The notes: generated from the letters alone by a model not told the origin. 24,488 bases of DNA from Caryophanales bacterium UBA4100 (GCA_002383285.1 DFXU01000040.1:19064-43551), one strand, 5' to 3'; shown: positions 1 to 8,212, counted from the first letter of the stretch. Translations and numbers: made by a program.

Positions 1-1200
1 TGGATGCTAGCTAAGGTATGGCAAATTCTGAATGAAGCTCCTGACATATACGAGAAGGCGGATCAGTTCTTAGAAGCGACGGATTGGGTGACCTTCCGTA
101 TGACAGGGAATATATTACGGAACAGCTGTACGGCTGGCTATAAAGCAATTTGGCACAAGCAGGATGGATATCCAAGCAGCTCTTTCTTAAAGACGCTTGA
201 TCCTCGTCTGGAAAATTTAGTGGAAACAAAGCTTCGCGGAGATGTTGTTCCATTAGGTACAAAGGCCGGTGGATTAACCGAAGAAATGGCTTCGATTATG
301 GGGCTTGTTCCTGGAATCGCTGTGGCTGTTGGTAATGTAGATGCTCATGCTGCTGTTCCAGGTGTTGGTGTAGTTACTTCTGGTAAACTAGTCATGGCGA
401 TGGGGACATCAATCTGTCATCTGCTACTTGCAGACCAAGAGCATGTCGTTGAAGGTATGTGTGGCGTTGTTGAAGATGGCATTATCCCAGGTTATTATGG
501 CTATGAGGCAGGGCAATCTGCTGTAGGTGATATATTTGGTTGGTACGTGGACGAGGCTGTTCCAGCTTATGTTAAGGAAGCTGCTGCTCAAGAGGGAATT
601 AATGTTCATGAATGGCTAGAGAGACAAGCTGCTGCCTATAATCCCGGAGAGACAGGCCTGCTTGCGTTAGATTGGTGGAATGGAAACCGTTCAGTTCTCG
701 TGGATACAGATTTAACAGGCTTGCTGGTGGGATGTACATTATTAACTAAGCCTGAGGAAATTTATCGTGCATTATTAGAAGCAACAGCATATGGAACTAG
801 GAAAATTGTAGATGCGTTTCACTCTAATGGAGTGAGAGTAGATGAATTATACGCTTGCGGAGGTTTGCCACAGCGTAATGCTTTACTAATGCAAATTTAT
901 GCGGATGTAACGAATCGTGAGATCAAGATAGCAGATTCTACTCAGACGCCAGCACTCGGAGCAGCGATGTTCGGTGCAGTCGCCGCTGGATCAGCCAATG
1001 GTGGATATGATAACATTGTAGACGCAGCCCTTAAGATGGCGCGTGTCCGTAAGGAAACATACAAACCGATTCCAGAGAATGTTGCTGTGTATGAGAAGCT
1101 ATACCAAGAGTATACGCTATTGCATGACTATTTTGGCCGTGGAGAGAATGATGTGATGAAACGCCTGAAGGTGCTAAAGGAGCAAGCCCGACATGCATAA
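1..1200 (+). CDS. araB: Ribulokinase, C-terminal part (5' end outside window)
   Basis: FGGY-family sugar kinase that phosphorylates L-ribulose to L-ribulose-5-phosphate in cytoplasmic L-arabinose catabolism. The frame is open to base 1, so the true start lies upstream. About 400 residues are present against roughly 560 for full-length AraB. Numbering from the Met at base 4, the GNVDAHAAVPG stretch (about 110-120) carries the catalytic-base Asp (D113). GGLPQRN and the following TPALGAAMFGAV segment form the C-terminal adenine/ATP-binding part of the family. FLEATDWVTFRMTG and GYKAIWHK are typical of AraB rather than of glycerol or xylulose kinases. The 3' end overlaps araM by 8 nt, so the two are co-transcribed, as in ara operons of Bacillus. 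No defect is visible in the part seen. Confidence 0.95.
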   Translation, partial: WMLAKVWQILNEAPDIYEKADQFLEATDWVTFRMTGNILRNSCTAGYKAIWHKQDGYPSSSFLKTLDPRLENLVETKLRGDVVPLGTKAGGLTEEMASIMGLVPGIAVAVGNVDAHAAVPGVGVVTSGKLVMAMGTSICHLLLADQEHVVEGMCGVVEDGIIPGYYGYEAGQSAVGDIFGWYVDEAVPAYVKEAAAQEGINVHEWLERQAAAYNPGETGLLALDWWNGNRSVLVDTDLTGLLVGCTLLTKPEEIYRALLEATAYGTRKIVDAFHSNGVRVDELYACGGLPQRNALLMQIYADVTNREIKIADSTQTPALGAAMFGAVAAGSANGGYDNIVDAALKMARVRKETYKPIPENVAVYEKLYQEYTLLHDYFGRGENDVMKRLKVLKEQARHA

Positions 1201-2320
1201 TATCGTATGTAACAAAGCCATAGATTTAATAGTCCCTTATCTGAAGGAAAGAGCTTACCAGCATGTAATCATGATTGCCGATAAGAACACCTACACAGCA
1301 GCCGGAGCGATCGTGCAGGAGCAATGTACAGAAGCGGGTATTGCCAGTCAGGTTATTCTAGTCCATCCAAATCCTATTGGGGATGTCGTAGCTGATGAGG
1401 CTTCCATCGTCCAGTGCATGCTAGAAATTTCTGCGAAGACAGAGGTGTTATTAGCTGTTGGCACAGGAACCATACACGACATTGTTAGATTTGTCGGTAG
1501 TCGTATGATGAAGCCGTTCATCTCTATTCCGACTGCAGCGTCAGTCGATGGATTTACCTCTGCTGGAGCCCCTCTCATTATTCGTGGCTTTAAGCAGACG
1601 GTTCAAGCAATTCCACCGGAAGCGATATTCGCTGACACATCGATATTGATGAATGCACCTAAACGTTTGACTGCGGCTGGATTCGGAGATATGTTAGGAA
1701 AGTACACTTCTCTGTTCGATTGGAAATTCTCTCACCTGATGGCCGGTGAACCGTATAATAGCGAGCTAGCTGCTGAAACTTCATCCGCGCTTGAAGCGTG
1801 TGTTGCGAATATCGACGCCATCAGCCGATGTGATGAGGAGGGTGTAACGATTCTAATGAATAGTCTGATTGAGTCGGGGCTCGTAATGCTGAAGTTCGGA
1901 ATGTCCCATCCAGCCTCTGGCTCAGAGCATCATCTATCCCATTATTGGGAGATGGAGCACATTCAGCATGGAAAGCCTCAGCAGCTGCATGGCTTGAAGG
2001 TTGGTTTTGCAGCGATTGAGATATCGAGGTTATATCATCAATTCGCTGAGCGAGTTGCATCTATGATGAATACTAATTCACCTATGACCGAGAACGCTGA
2101 ATTGCAATCGAAGCTTATGGAGCATTGGGATGAATTGAAATTACGAATTGCGGGAATTCCACAGCCAGAGGAATTATCAGCTATGCTAACGTTAACTGGA
2201 GGCTCACCTGATGCGATGCCGATCGATAAGGCTGATGTTGCGCGGGGGTTAAGGCATGCACACACGGTTCGTAATCGATATACGTTGCTGCGTTTTATTA
2301 ATGAAGAGGTGAATGAATGA
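1193..2320 (+). CDS. araM: sn-glycerol-1-phosphate dehydrogenase (AraM/EgsA)
   Basis: NAD(P)-dependent reduction of dihydroxyacetone phosphate to sn-glycerol-1-phosphate, which in Bacillus feeds PcrB-type heptaprenylglyceryl phosphate synthesis. The 375 residues are close to the usual family length. The Rossmann segment shows GTGTIHDIVR (about 91-100), followed by PTAASVDGFTSAGAPL. Metal ligands of the iron-alcohol-dehydrogenase-like fold are visible as D166 in GDMLGK, the His cluster 246-250 in SEHHLSH, and H266 in LHGLKVGF. The B. subtilis enzyme is nickel-dependent; that is family knowledge. The start is the ATG at 1193, placed by AAAGGAG at 1176-1182, overlapping the end of araB by 8 nt. 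Its stop overlaps the next start as ATGA. In B. subtilis araM also lies in the arabinose operon, although its product is not needed for arabinose use. Confidence 0.95.
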   Translation: MHNIVCNKAIDLIVPYLKERAYQHVIMIADKNTYTAAGAIVQEQCTEAGIASQVILVHPNPIGDVVADEASIVQCMLEISAKTEVLLAVGTGTIHDIVRFVGSRMMKPFISIPTAASVDGFTSAGAPLIIRGFKQTVQAIPPEAIFADTSILMNAPKRLTAAGFGDMLGKYTSLFDWKFSHLMAGEPYNSELAAETSSALEACVANIDAISRCDEEGVTILMNSLIESGLVMLKFGMSHPASGSEHHLSHYWEMEHIQHGKPQQLHGLKVGFAAIEISRLYHQFAERVASMMNTNSPMTENAELQSKLMEHWDELKLRIAGIPQPEELSAMLTLTGGSPDAMPIDKADVARGLRHAHTVRNRYTLLRFINEEVNE

Positions 2321-3261
2321 AGACGATTAAAGAGCTCTCTGTCGGAGAAACAACAGATATATTCCTGCTTATCAAGCATGCAGAATGTAAGGTGGGTAGT
2401 ACGAATAAAAAATATATCGATCTAGTCTTATGTGATCAGACAGGTGAGATGAATGCAAAAATCTGGGACCATACCCCAGAAGCGGAACAGATGTATCAAG
2501 CTAATGTGCTCATAAAAGCTCGTGGTGTGGTTAAGGAATGGAATGGTCAGCCTCAGCTCAATATTGACAAATTGCGTGTGGCGGTTGAGGCTGATGGATG
2601 CAAAATCGAGAATTTTGTCCCTTCAGCACCCTTTGAATCAGCTTTTATGTATGAGGAGATCGTTAGCTTTGCGAACCGAATAAGGAATACAGATATTCAA
2701 ACGATCGTGATGCGGTTATTGCTCGATAATAAGGAAAAGCTCATGTACTATCCAGCAGCTCAGAAAAATCATCATTCCATCCGAGGAGGATGGTTATATC
2801 ATATATATACAATGCTAAGGAGTGGGGAAAAGCTCTGTGAGATATACACCTTTCTCAATACTGATTTAGTATTTGCAGGAGTAATTCTTCATGATATGGC
2901 AAAGCTAGAAGAGATGAATGCTAATGCATTGGGTATCGTATCCGAATATTCGATTGAAGGGCAATTGTTAGGGCATATCATTCAAGGTATTAATATGGTT
3001 GATCGAATAGGCAGGGATATTAAAGCGGATAAGGAAGTGATCCTCCTTCTTCAGCACCTTATCTTGAGTCATCATTATAAAGGTGAGTGGGGTAGCCCGA
3101 AAGTACCAATGATTCCAGAAGCTGAGCTCCTTCACCACTTGGATGTAATTGATGCGAATATGTTCGATTTCAAGAAAGCAATGGAGTCAACGGATGTAAA
3201 CCAAATGTCTGAGAAAATTTGGACCTTACAGCGTAAAGTATACCGTACGGATTTGAATTAA
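2317..3261 (+). CDS. yhaM: 3'-5' exoribonuclease YhaM family
   Basis: Cytoplasmic 3'-to-5' exonuclease acting on RNA and single-stranded DNA. At 314 residues it matches the family length. An N-terminal OB-fold nucleic-acid-binding domain spans about residues 10-95 (KKYIDLVLCDQTG, MNAKIWD, VKEWNGQPQLNI). An HD metal-dependent phosphohydrolase domain follows, with H152/H153 in NHHSIRGGW, YH at 161-162, and the H192-D193 pair in VILHDMAKLEE. Later LSHHYKGEWGSP and HHLDVIDANM supply the remaining His/Asp positions. The start ATG overlaps the araM stop (ATGA), and GAGGTGA at 2306-2312 serves as its ribosome binding site, so translation is coupled to araM. The pairing with sugar genes looks like genome order rather than shared pathway. 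A hairpin terminator follows within 10 nt. Confidence 0.95.
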   Translation: MKTIKELSVGETTDIFLLIKHAECKVGSTNKKYIDLVLCDQTGEMNAKIWDHTPEAEQMYQANVLIKARGVVKEWNGQPQLNIDKLRVAVEADGCKIENFVPSAPFESAFMYEEIVSFANRIRNTDIQTIVMRLLLDNKEKLMYYPAAQKNHHSIRGGWLYHIYTMLRSGEKLCEIYTFLNTDLVFAGVILHDMAKLEEMNANALGIVSEYSIEGQLLGHIIQGINMVDRIGRDIKADKEVILLLQHLILSHHYKGEWGSPKVPMIPEAELLHHLDVIDANMFDFKKAMESTDVNQMSEKIWTLQRKVYRTDLN

Positions 3262-3267
3262 AGATTC

Positions 3268-3308
3268 ATCACCCCTAAATGTAATATTTGGTGGTGATTT
3301 TTCTTTTA
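3268..3308 (+). terminator. Rho-independent terminator after yhaM
   Basis: The left arm at 3268-3280 and right arm at 3286-3298 pair over 13 positions with one mismatch and one G-U, loop GTAAT, followed by TTTTCTTTT. It sits 7 nt after the yhaM stop and closes the araB-araM-yhaM transcript. Confidence 0.85.
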
Positions 3309-3315
3309 TTCGCGA

Positions 3316-3324
3316 TGGTATAAT
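3316..3324 (+). promoter_or_regulatory. Candidate extended -10 box for the helicase gene (upstream)
   Basis: TGG-TATAAT is a perfect extended -10 element lying directly after the preceding terminator. No good -35 is present; extended -10 promoters can do without one. It would give a leader of about 115 nt. Confidence 0.45.
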
Positions 3325-3375
3325 ATCCAGAATAACTTCTCCGAATAGGTAAGTTTTTCTTATTTCGTAGTAACC

Positions 3376-3384
3376 TGTTATACT
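3376..3384 (+). promoter_or_regulatory. Candidate extended -10 box for the helicase gene (downstream)
   Basis: TGT-TATACT matches an extended -10. Transcription would begin near 3391, a few bases before a perfect hairpin at 3396-3415, giving a leader of about 55 nt. The -35 region is weak (TTTCTT at 17 bp). Confidence 0.45.
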
Positions 3385-3395
3385 GAACATTACAA

Positions 3396-3415
3396 TACAG
3401 ACTCGGAAGTCTGTA
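3396..3415 (+). promoter_or_regulatory. Leader stem-loop upstream of the helicase
   Basis: TACAGACT at 3396-3403 pairs perfectly with AGTCTGTA at 3408-3415 around the tetraloop CGGA. It lies 16 nt before the ribosome binding site and has no U-tract, so it is not a terminator. It could be a 5'-end stabiliser or a protein or temperature-responsive leader element; the role is inference. Confidence 0.5.
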
Positions 3416-3446
3416 GATTTGATTATTGAGAAGAGGGAAAATTTCC

Positions 3447-5150
3447 ATGGCTACAACTTTTAACGCTCTAGGTATTCGTTCCGACTTGGTTCTGATGCTG
3501 AAGAAGAATCAATTAATTCATGCTACACCTGTACAGGATGCTGCAATTCCGTTGCTGCTCTCAGGTAAAGATGTTATTGCTCAAGCCCAGACGGGTACGG
3601 GAAAGACATTAGCTTTTGTGCTGCCCATTCTTGAGATCATCAATACAGAGCTGCCACATGTTCAAGCATTAATCATCACACCTACTCGAGAGCTGGCTAT
3701 TCAAATTACATCCGAGGTTAAGAAGCTAGCGCCAGCAGTTGGAGCCAGTGTTCTTGCCGCTTATGGTGGTCAGGATGTGGATGCTCAGATTCATAAGCTT
3801 AAGGGTGCTGCTCATATTGTAGTCGGAACCCCGGGTAGATTATTAGATCACCTGCGACGTGGAACGATGTCATTGTCCAGAGTTACGATGCTCGTTCTTG
3901 ATGAAGCTGATCAGATGCTACATATGGGCTTCTTTAAGGAAGTTGAAGAGATTATTCAAGAGGTGCCTAGGGAGAGACAAACTATGCTATTCTCTGCCAC
4001 GATCTCGGAGCCCATCCGCAAGATAGCAGCAAATTATATGATCAGACCTGAGGATGTTCGCATCGAAGGAAAGGGAATTACACTTGAAGGTATTGAACAG
4101 ATTGTCATAGAGACGACAGATCGTGGCAAACAGACGGTTCTGTTCGATATGATTAAACAATATCAGCCCTATCTAGCTGTTGTGTTCTGCAGAACGAAGG
4201 TCCGTGCCAAGAAATTGACTGAGGCACTAATCGAGAATGGATTTAATGCAGATGAGCTTCACGGGGATCTATCTCAGGCGAAGCGAGAGGCGGTAATGAA
4301 GCGATTCAAAGCCGCTAAGCTACAGATACTTGTAGCAACAGACGTAGCAGCACGTGGACTTGATGTTGAAGGAGTAACACATGTGTTTAACTACGACATT
4401 CCACATGATGGTGAAGATTATATTCATCGGATCGGACGAACGGGACGTGCAGGCCATGAAGGTATGGCGATCACTTTCGCAACGACGAAGGATCGAATGA
4501 CCCTACAGCTGATTGATAAACGGATTGGGAATGTGTTGAAGTACAAAACATCTAATTCGAATAACAATGAACAGGGTGAGGGCAGTCGAGATAGAAAAGG
4601 TGGTAAAGCTCGTGGCAGAGAATTCACGGGCAGATCAGCCGGTCGAGGGCGTGAGCGTGAACGAGGGTCAGATCGTGGAGCGGGTGCCGTGGGACGTGGC
4701 TCTGAACGTGGAACGGATAGCAGAACAGCGCGTGGTACTGAACGCGGTGCGGAGCGTGGGAAACCAGGTACAGAGCGAGGAGAACGCGGTGCAGAGCGCG
4801 GGAAATCTGGAGCGGTTCGCGGGCGTGTCGCAAGTAGTAGCGCTGCTCGAGGGAGTTACGACGGTGCAACCCGTGGTACAGCACCTACATCAAGGAGCAC
4901 AGATGCGAGGGGTGCAAGAGCGGAAGGAAGCCTGAGAGATACCGGCTTTACTTCAAGAAACGCAGAAGGTGCATCTGGTGCAAGAGGCACTGGAGCAAGA
5001 GGGAAGGATGCTCCCTATAGAGGTACAGCATCATCAAGCGCTTCGGGCGATAGAAAACCCAGAGGAGCATCAGCGAGGAGCTCCTCTACTACCAAGAAGC
5101 CGGGATTTGATCGTCGCGGAGGCTCGGGATTAGGTAGAGGTCGTTCTTAG
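3447..5150 (+). CDS. DEAD-box ATP-dependent RNA helicase with long RG-rich tail
   Basis: ATP-dependent RNA unwinding and remodelling (ribosome biogenesis, degradosome or cold adaptation in this family). With the ATG at 3447, placed by AGAGGG at 3432-3437, the protein has 567 residues. Visible motifs: Q motif near 28-30, Walker A AQTGTGKT at 47-54, PTRELAIQ at 79-86, GTPGRLLDHL, DEAD at 152-155, SAT at 183-185, ARGLD near 312, and HRIGRTGRAG near 337-346. The helicase core ends around residue 365. The remaining 200 residues are low-complexity and rich in Arg, Gly, Ser and Glu, with many RG, ERG and ARG units, expected to be disordered and RNA-binding. An in-frame TTG at 3426 would add seven residues but lacks a ribosome binding site. 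The CshA-type class is likely; the exact orthologue is uncertain. It appears to be transcribed alone. Confidence 0.95.
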   Translation: MATTFNALGIRSDLVLMLKKNQLIHATPVQDAAIPLLLSGKDVIAQAQTGTGKTLAFVLPILEIINTELPHVQALIITPTRELAIQITSEVKKLAPAVGASVLAAYGGQDVDAQIHKLKGAAHIVVGTPGRLLDHLRRGTMSLSRVTMLVLDEADQMLHMGFFKEVEEIIQEVPRERQTMLFSATISEPIRKIAANYMIRPEDVRIEGKGITLEGIEQIVIETTDRGKQTVLFDMIKQYQPYLAVVFCRTKVRAKKLTEALIENGFNADELHGDLSQAKREAVMKRFKAAKLQILVATDVAARGLDVEGVTHVFNYDIPHDGEDYIHRIGRTGRAGHEGMAITFATTKDRMTLQLIDKRIGNVLKYKTSNSNNNEQGEGSRDRKGGKARGREFTGRSAGRGRERERGSDRGAGAVGRGSERGTDSRTARGTERGAERGKPGTERGERGAERGKSGAVRGRVASSSAARGSYDGATRGTAPTSRSTDARGARAEGSLRDTGFTSRNAEGASGARGTGARGKDAPYRGTASSSASGDRKPRGASARSSSTTKKPGFDRRGGSGLGRGRS

Positions 5151-5190
5151 GCTAACAAAAGAGCTGTGAATTCTTATATATGACTGAATT

Positions 5191-5248
5191 AATAATGGAG
5201 GGGCTGCACAAAGTCGAATTAGACTTAGGGTATAGCTCCTCCATTATT
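5191..5248. terminator. Convergent terminator-like hairpin between helicase and sensor kinase
   Basis: The 15-nt arms at 5191-5205 and 5234-5248 pair with one G-U. The loop holds an inner stem, AAGTC at 5211-5215 with GACTT at 5222-5226. It lies between two convergent genes, and its right arm covers the first two bases of the kinase stop codon. U-tracts on both sides are poor (TTATTAC on +, TTATTAATTC on -), so termination efficiency is uncertain. Confidence 0.6.
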
Positions 5249-6692
5249 ACTCTGGAAGCTTAGGTAGTGTGAGAATGAAGGTGGAGCCTTCCGCAGAGCT
5301 TTGTTGTAATGTTAATTCACCGTTCATTGCTCTTGCTGCCATTCTACAAAAGGATAGTCCTAAACCAAGTCCTCTAATATGATGCTTCTTGTTCTCACCA
5401 CGGAAGAAGCGCTCGAATATGAGCGGCTGCTCATTCATGGGTATCCCGGGTCCATTATCGGATATGGTAATCATAATGTGCTCATTGTTCGAATGCTTAA
5501 GCGATACATGGATATGTCCTTGTGTTGTGAAGGAATTCGTCTTTCTGGCTGCTTCTATAGCCTGATAAGCATTGTTCAATATATTATCTATGATCTGTTG
5601 AATGCGGAGTGGATCTATGTTGGCCCAGATGAGCTCTGTTGGGATATCCGAATGAATACGGACATCTGAGTCATCGTGAACAAGCTTCCATTGATGTGTA
5701 ATTTCTGCGAGGAGTGAATTAAGCTGAACCACTTCAGCCCGTATTCGGACAGCCCCCGTCACAAATGCATTATAATCTAATAAGTCAGCTACCATGTTCT
5801 TCAATCTATTGGCTTCCTTCAAGGAAAAATCAATATATTCCTCTGTTTCTTGACCTGTAACGACACCATCCCGAACCGCTTGTAATAAACTGCTAATCGA
5901 GGTTACAGGTGTCTTCAGCTCATGAGTTACTCCTGCGAGCAAATCCGTACGAAGCTGTTCTAAGTGCTGTAGTCGATCAGACATATCATGAAAGGATTCT
6001 ACTAAGGTATATAGCTCCTGTTCCTTCAAATCCGTAGGAAGCTGTAAGGAATAATTACCTTCGCGAATTTGTAAGGCTGCATCGGATACTTGCTTGATTG
6101 GCTTCGCGAGTCTACTTGTTAAGAAGTAAATGGTTGCCCAACCGATCGCAGCAAAGGTACCTAGCATAGTGAGCAGCAACATTGATTCTTTGTTAAGACG
6201 GAACAAATCAGGTTGGGGATTGGCAAAGTGCACCCAGCCATATACAACGTCATTCACAATAATGGGGCGACTAACTAATAAAGCTCGTTCACCGCTTTTC
6301 ATTGTGAATTTGCTCGTATTCTCGGAAGGATTCATTAATGAATCAGAATAGATATTGCGCATATGAATAGATTCACTTGAGAATATGAGTTGATCTTCTA
6401 AATTAGTAACATAGAAAGGTACGGGGTGACCTAGCTTCATCCGTTGCAGTCTTTGATCTGCAAATTGACGAATATGCTGATTCATTGGACGACTTAGTTG
6501 AGTTGCTGCTATCTGCTCGGCCACATCCTCAGCAAGTATTGCGATGGCGTCTATTTGATTATTTACAGAAATTTGCCTTACCCAGAGTGTGGATATGAGT
6601 CCAATTAGAACTAAACCAATGAATAGGATTAGCAAATAGCGGGTTGTCCAATAGCGCAGTAATGTTGATCGTTTAGTTGGGTTTATTGACAC
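5247..6692 (-). CDS. Sensor histidine kinase (HAMP, OmpR-partner type)
   Basis: Membrane-bound histidine kinase, partner of the adjacent response regulator. Taking the GTG at 6692 as start gives 481 residues. Order: TM1 about 17-37, an extracytoplasmic domain of about 135 residues, TM2 about 171-193, HAMP about 194-245, H-box HELKTP with H257, N-box NILNNAYQA near 380-388, G1 DNGPGIP at 412-418, G2 GLGLGLS at 441-447. It overlaps the regulator gene by about 20 nt, indicating translational coupling. GGGG ten bases upstream favours this GTG; another GTG at 6731 would add 13 residues but has its purines directly against the codon. The sensed signal is unknown. The neighbouring secreted repeat protein hints at an envelope-related stimulus, which is inference. 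Confidence 0.93.
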   Translation of the reverse strand: MSINPTKRSTLLRYWTTRYLLILFIGLVLIGLISTLWVRQISVNNQIDAIAILAEDVAEQIAATQLSRPMNQHIRQFADQRLQRMKLGHPVPFYVTNLEDQLIFSSESIHMRNIYSDSLMNPSENTSKFTMKSGERALLVSRPIIVNDVVYGWVHFANPQPDLFRLNKESMLLLTMLGTFAAIGWATIYFLTSRLAKPIKQVSDAALQIREGNYSLQLPTDLKEQELYTLVESFHDMSDRLQHLEQLRTDLLAGVTHELKTPVTSISSLLQAVRDGVVTGQETEEYIDFSLKEANRLKNMVADLLDYNAFVTGAVRIRAEVVQLNSLLAEITHQWKLVHDDSDVRIHSDIPTELIWANIDPLRIQQIIDNILNNAYQAIEAARKTNSFTTQGHIHVSLKHSNNEHIMITISDNGPGIPMNEQPLIFERFFRGENKKHHIRGLGLGLSFCRMAARAMNGELTLQQSSAEGSTFILTLPKLPE

Positions 6693-7365
6693 TGAATTGA
6701 TACCCCAATCCTCGTAAAGTTTTAATCTCACCCTCGTCTAATCGCCAGTTTCTTAGAGAATGACGCACTCGTTTGACAGCTAGATCTACAGCACGATCAC
6801 TACCATCATAATCTAGACCCCACACTTGATCGAGCAGCTGCTCTCTGGTAAAGGTTTGATTAGGATTCTGAGCAAGGAATAATACCAAGGCTAGGTCACG
6901 AGGGTTTAGGTCAACAGTTGCACCATAAAGTCGAACTTGATGTGCTCTGAAATCAATGTGAAGACTGCCGAATACCTTGAATGTGTGTTCTTCCATTACT
7001 TGAGAGGGACGTCGAAGAATAGCGCCAACTCTCGCAATAACCTCATCATTGATAAATGGCTTTGCAATATAGTCGTCTGCGCCTTCACGGAAGCCATTCA
7101 GCTTATGATTGATATCATCAAGCGCAGTTAGCATAATGACGGGGCAAGAGCCCTTCTTGCGGATATCCTGCAGAATGTCCCACCCGCTACGACCGGGGAG
7201 CATAACATCCAATAATACGAGATGGGGTCGCACCTGATCGAATTTGAATATCGCTTCATTGCCATCGAAAGCTTGTTCAACGTGGTAACCGCTTCGCTCC
7301 AAGTAAGCTTTAAGCACTCTGGATATCGCTGGTTCATCTTCTACAACTAATATCGTTTTTATCAT
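6673..7365 (-). CDS. OmpR/PhoB-family response regulator
   Basis: DNA-binding regulator of 230 residues. The receiver domain spans about 1-118, with acidic pocket E9-D10-E11, phosphoacceptor D53 in LVLLDVMLPG, T80 and K102 in IAKPF. The winged-helix effector domain runs from about 130 to the end, with NPRDLALVLFLAQNPNQ, REQLLDQVWG and RAVDLAVKRVRHSL typical of the OmpR/PhoB group. AGGAGA six to eleven bases before the ATG at 7365 supports the start. It is followed by the kinase with a short overlap. Its likely target is the promoter at 8265-8298, where tandem 11-bp repeats of the kind bound by OmpR-family dimers replace a -35 box; this is inferred from spacing only. Confidence 0.95.
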   Translation of the reverse strand: MIKTILVVEDEPAISRVLKAYLERSGYHVEQAFDGNEAIFKFDQVRPHLVLLDVMLPGRSGWDILQDIRKKGSCPVIMLTALDDINHKLNGFREGADDYIAKPFINDEVIARVGAILRRPSQVMEEHTFKVFGSLHIDFRAHQVRLYGATVDLNPRDLALVLFLAQNPNQTFTREQLLDQVWGLDYDGSDRAVDLAVKRVRHSLRNWRLDEGEIKTLRGLGYQFSVNKPN

Positions 7366-7428
7366 AAGTGTCTCCTGAGATTATTAGGAATATCTGATAC
7401 TTTATAGATACTACCATTCTATCATAAG

Positions 7429-7466
7429 AGGCTATCCCAATAGTCAACTGACTTTTGGGACAGCCT
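7429..7466. repeat. Long palindromic hairpin element
   Basis: Arms AGGCT-A-TCCCAA-T-AGTCA and TGACT-T-TTGGGA-C-AGCCT pair over 16 bp with only two mismatches and a 2-nt centre. It lies 35 nt after the secreted-protein gene and 63 nt before the regulator start on the - strand. No U-tract follows on either strand, so it is not a canonical terminator. It could be a processing or attenuation hairpin or a member of a dispersed palindromic repeat family; copy number cannot be judged from one window. Confidence 0.6.
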
Positions 7467-7501
7467 ATAATTATGCTGATTGCTCTGTATGGGTCAGCTG
7501 A

Positions 7502-8212
7502 TCAAGCTGAGGGAGCTTGGACTGATTCGACTGGTGCATAATTGTTTGGCCCGCCTCGCCCGCCTCTACCAGCTTTAACACCTTGGCCTCTGAAGCTTTC
7601 TGAATCGTTGATATTGCCTTGACCGCAGAAACCGCCTCTACTACCATGGCCGCCGAAACCTCCAGGGCCTGGACCGTTCAGCCCTAGCGCATCAAATTCT
7701 GTAGGAAATTTCTCTTTGATTTCTAGTACTAGCTGCCGATGCGTTTTATTGTCAGTAGTAATTCCGAGATCGGTCGCAGCCTTCAGAACCTTGGCTTCTG
7801 CTGCTGCTCGTTCTAAGTCGCGAATCTCTTCGTGTAACGCATCAATGTCTTTGCCTTCGGTAGCAACACCTAGCTCTGCGGCTTTTGCTAGCGTTCTTGC
7901 TTCGCGAATCTCAGCTCGTAAATCTTTAATAGCGATTCCTTCTGTTGTTATACCTAGTGCTTTCGCTTCTGCGAGGGTCTTCGCTTCATATACTTCCTTT
8001 CTTAATGTAGGAACATCCTTGCCCTCTGTCGATATACCCAATGCGGTAGCATCAGCCTGTAATTCAGCTAACCTCTCTTGTGATCGCTCAATGCTGTTTC
8101 CCATGTGAAATCCGGGAAAATCCGAATTTTGTGCAGCGGATACAGCTACAACACCACCGATTAAACTGATGATGAATAAACTTGATAGTGCCACTAACCA
8201 TTTTTTCTTCAT
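7502..8212 (-). CDS. Secreted heptad-repeat protein with Gly-rich tail, unknown function
   Basis: I do not recognise a named family. The protein has 236 residues. An N-terminal signal peptide (KKK, hydrophobic stretch, likely cut after VSAA near residue 27) directs export. Residues 58-170 hold four copies of a unit starting LGI-TEGKD at 58, 86, 114 and 149. The spacings are 28, 28 and 35 residues, i.e. four, four and five heptads, so the units are probably amphipathic helices. The C-terminal third is Gly/Arg-rich with a single Cys at 196. An ATG at 8218 sits only two bases from AGGAGG, while the ATG at 8212 is eight bases away, so 8212 is chosen. It precedes the two-component genes in the same direction and is a plausible target or co-sensor of that system. 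It could be an envelope-stress or wall-associated protein, but nothing shows this directly. Confidence 0.85.
   Translation of the reverse strand: MKKKWLVALSSLFIISLIGGVVAVSAAQNSDFPGFHMGNSIERSQERLAELQADATALGISTEGKDVPTLRKEVYEAKTLAEAKALGITTEGIAIKDLRAEIREARTLAKAAELGVATEGKDIDALHEEIRDLERAAAEAKVLKAATDLGITTDNKTHRQLVLEIKEKFPTEFDALGLNGPGPGGFGGHGSRGGFCGQGNINDSESFRGQGVKAGRGGRGGPNNYAPVESVQAPSA

Noticed and set aside
4567..4935. Overlapping long open frames on both strands inside the helicase tail
   Set aside because: They arise from the low-complexity Arg/Gly coding region, have no ribosome binding sites, and give no recognisable protein.
7388..7420. AGTATC repeats at 11-bp spacing before the response regulator start as an autoregulatory site
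   Set aside because: Short, AT-rich and unlike the repeats at 8277-8298, so chance is an adequate explanation.
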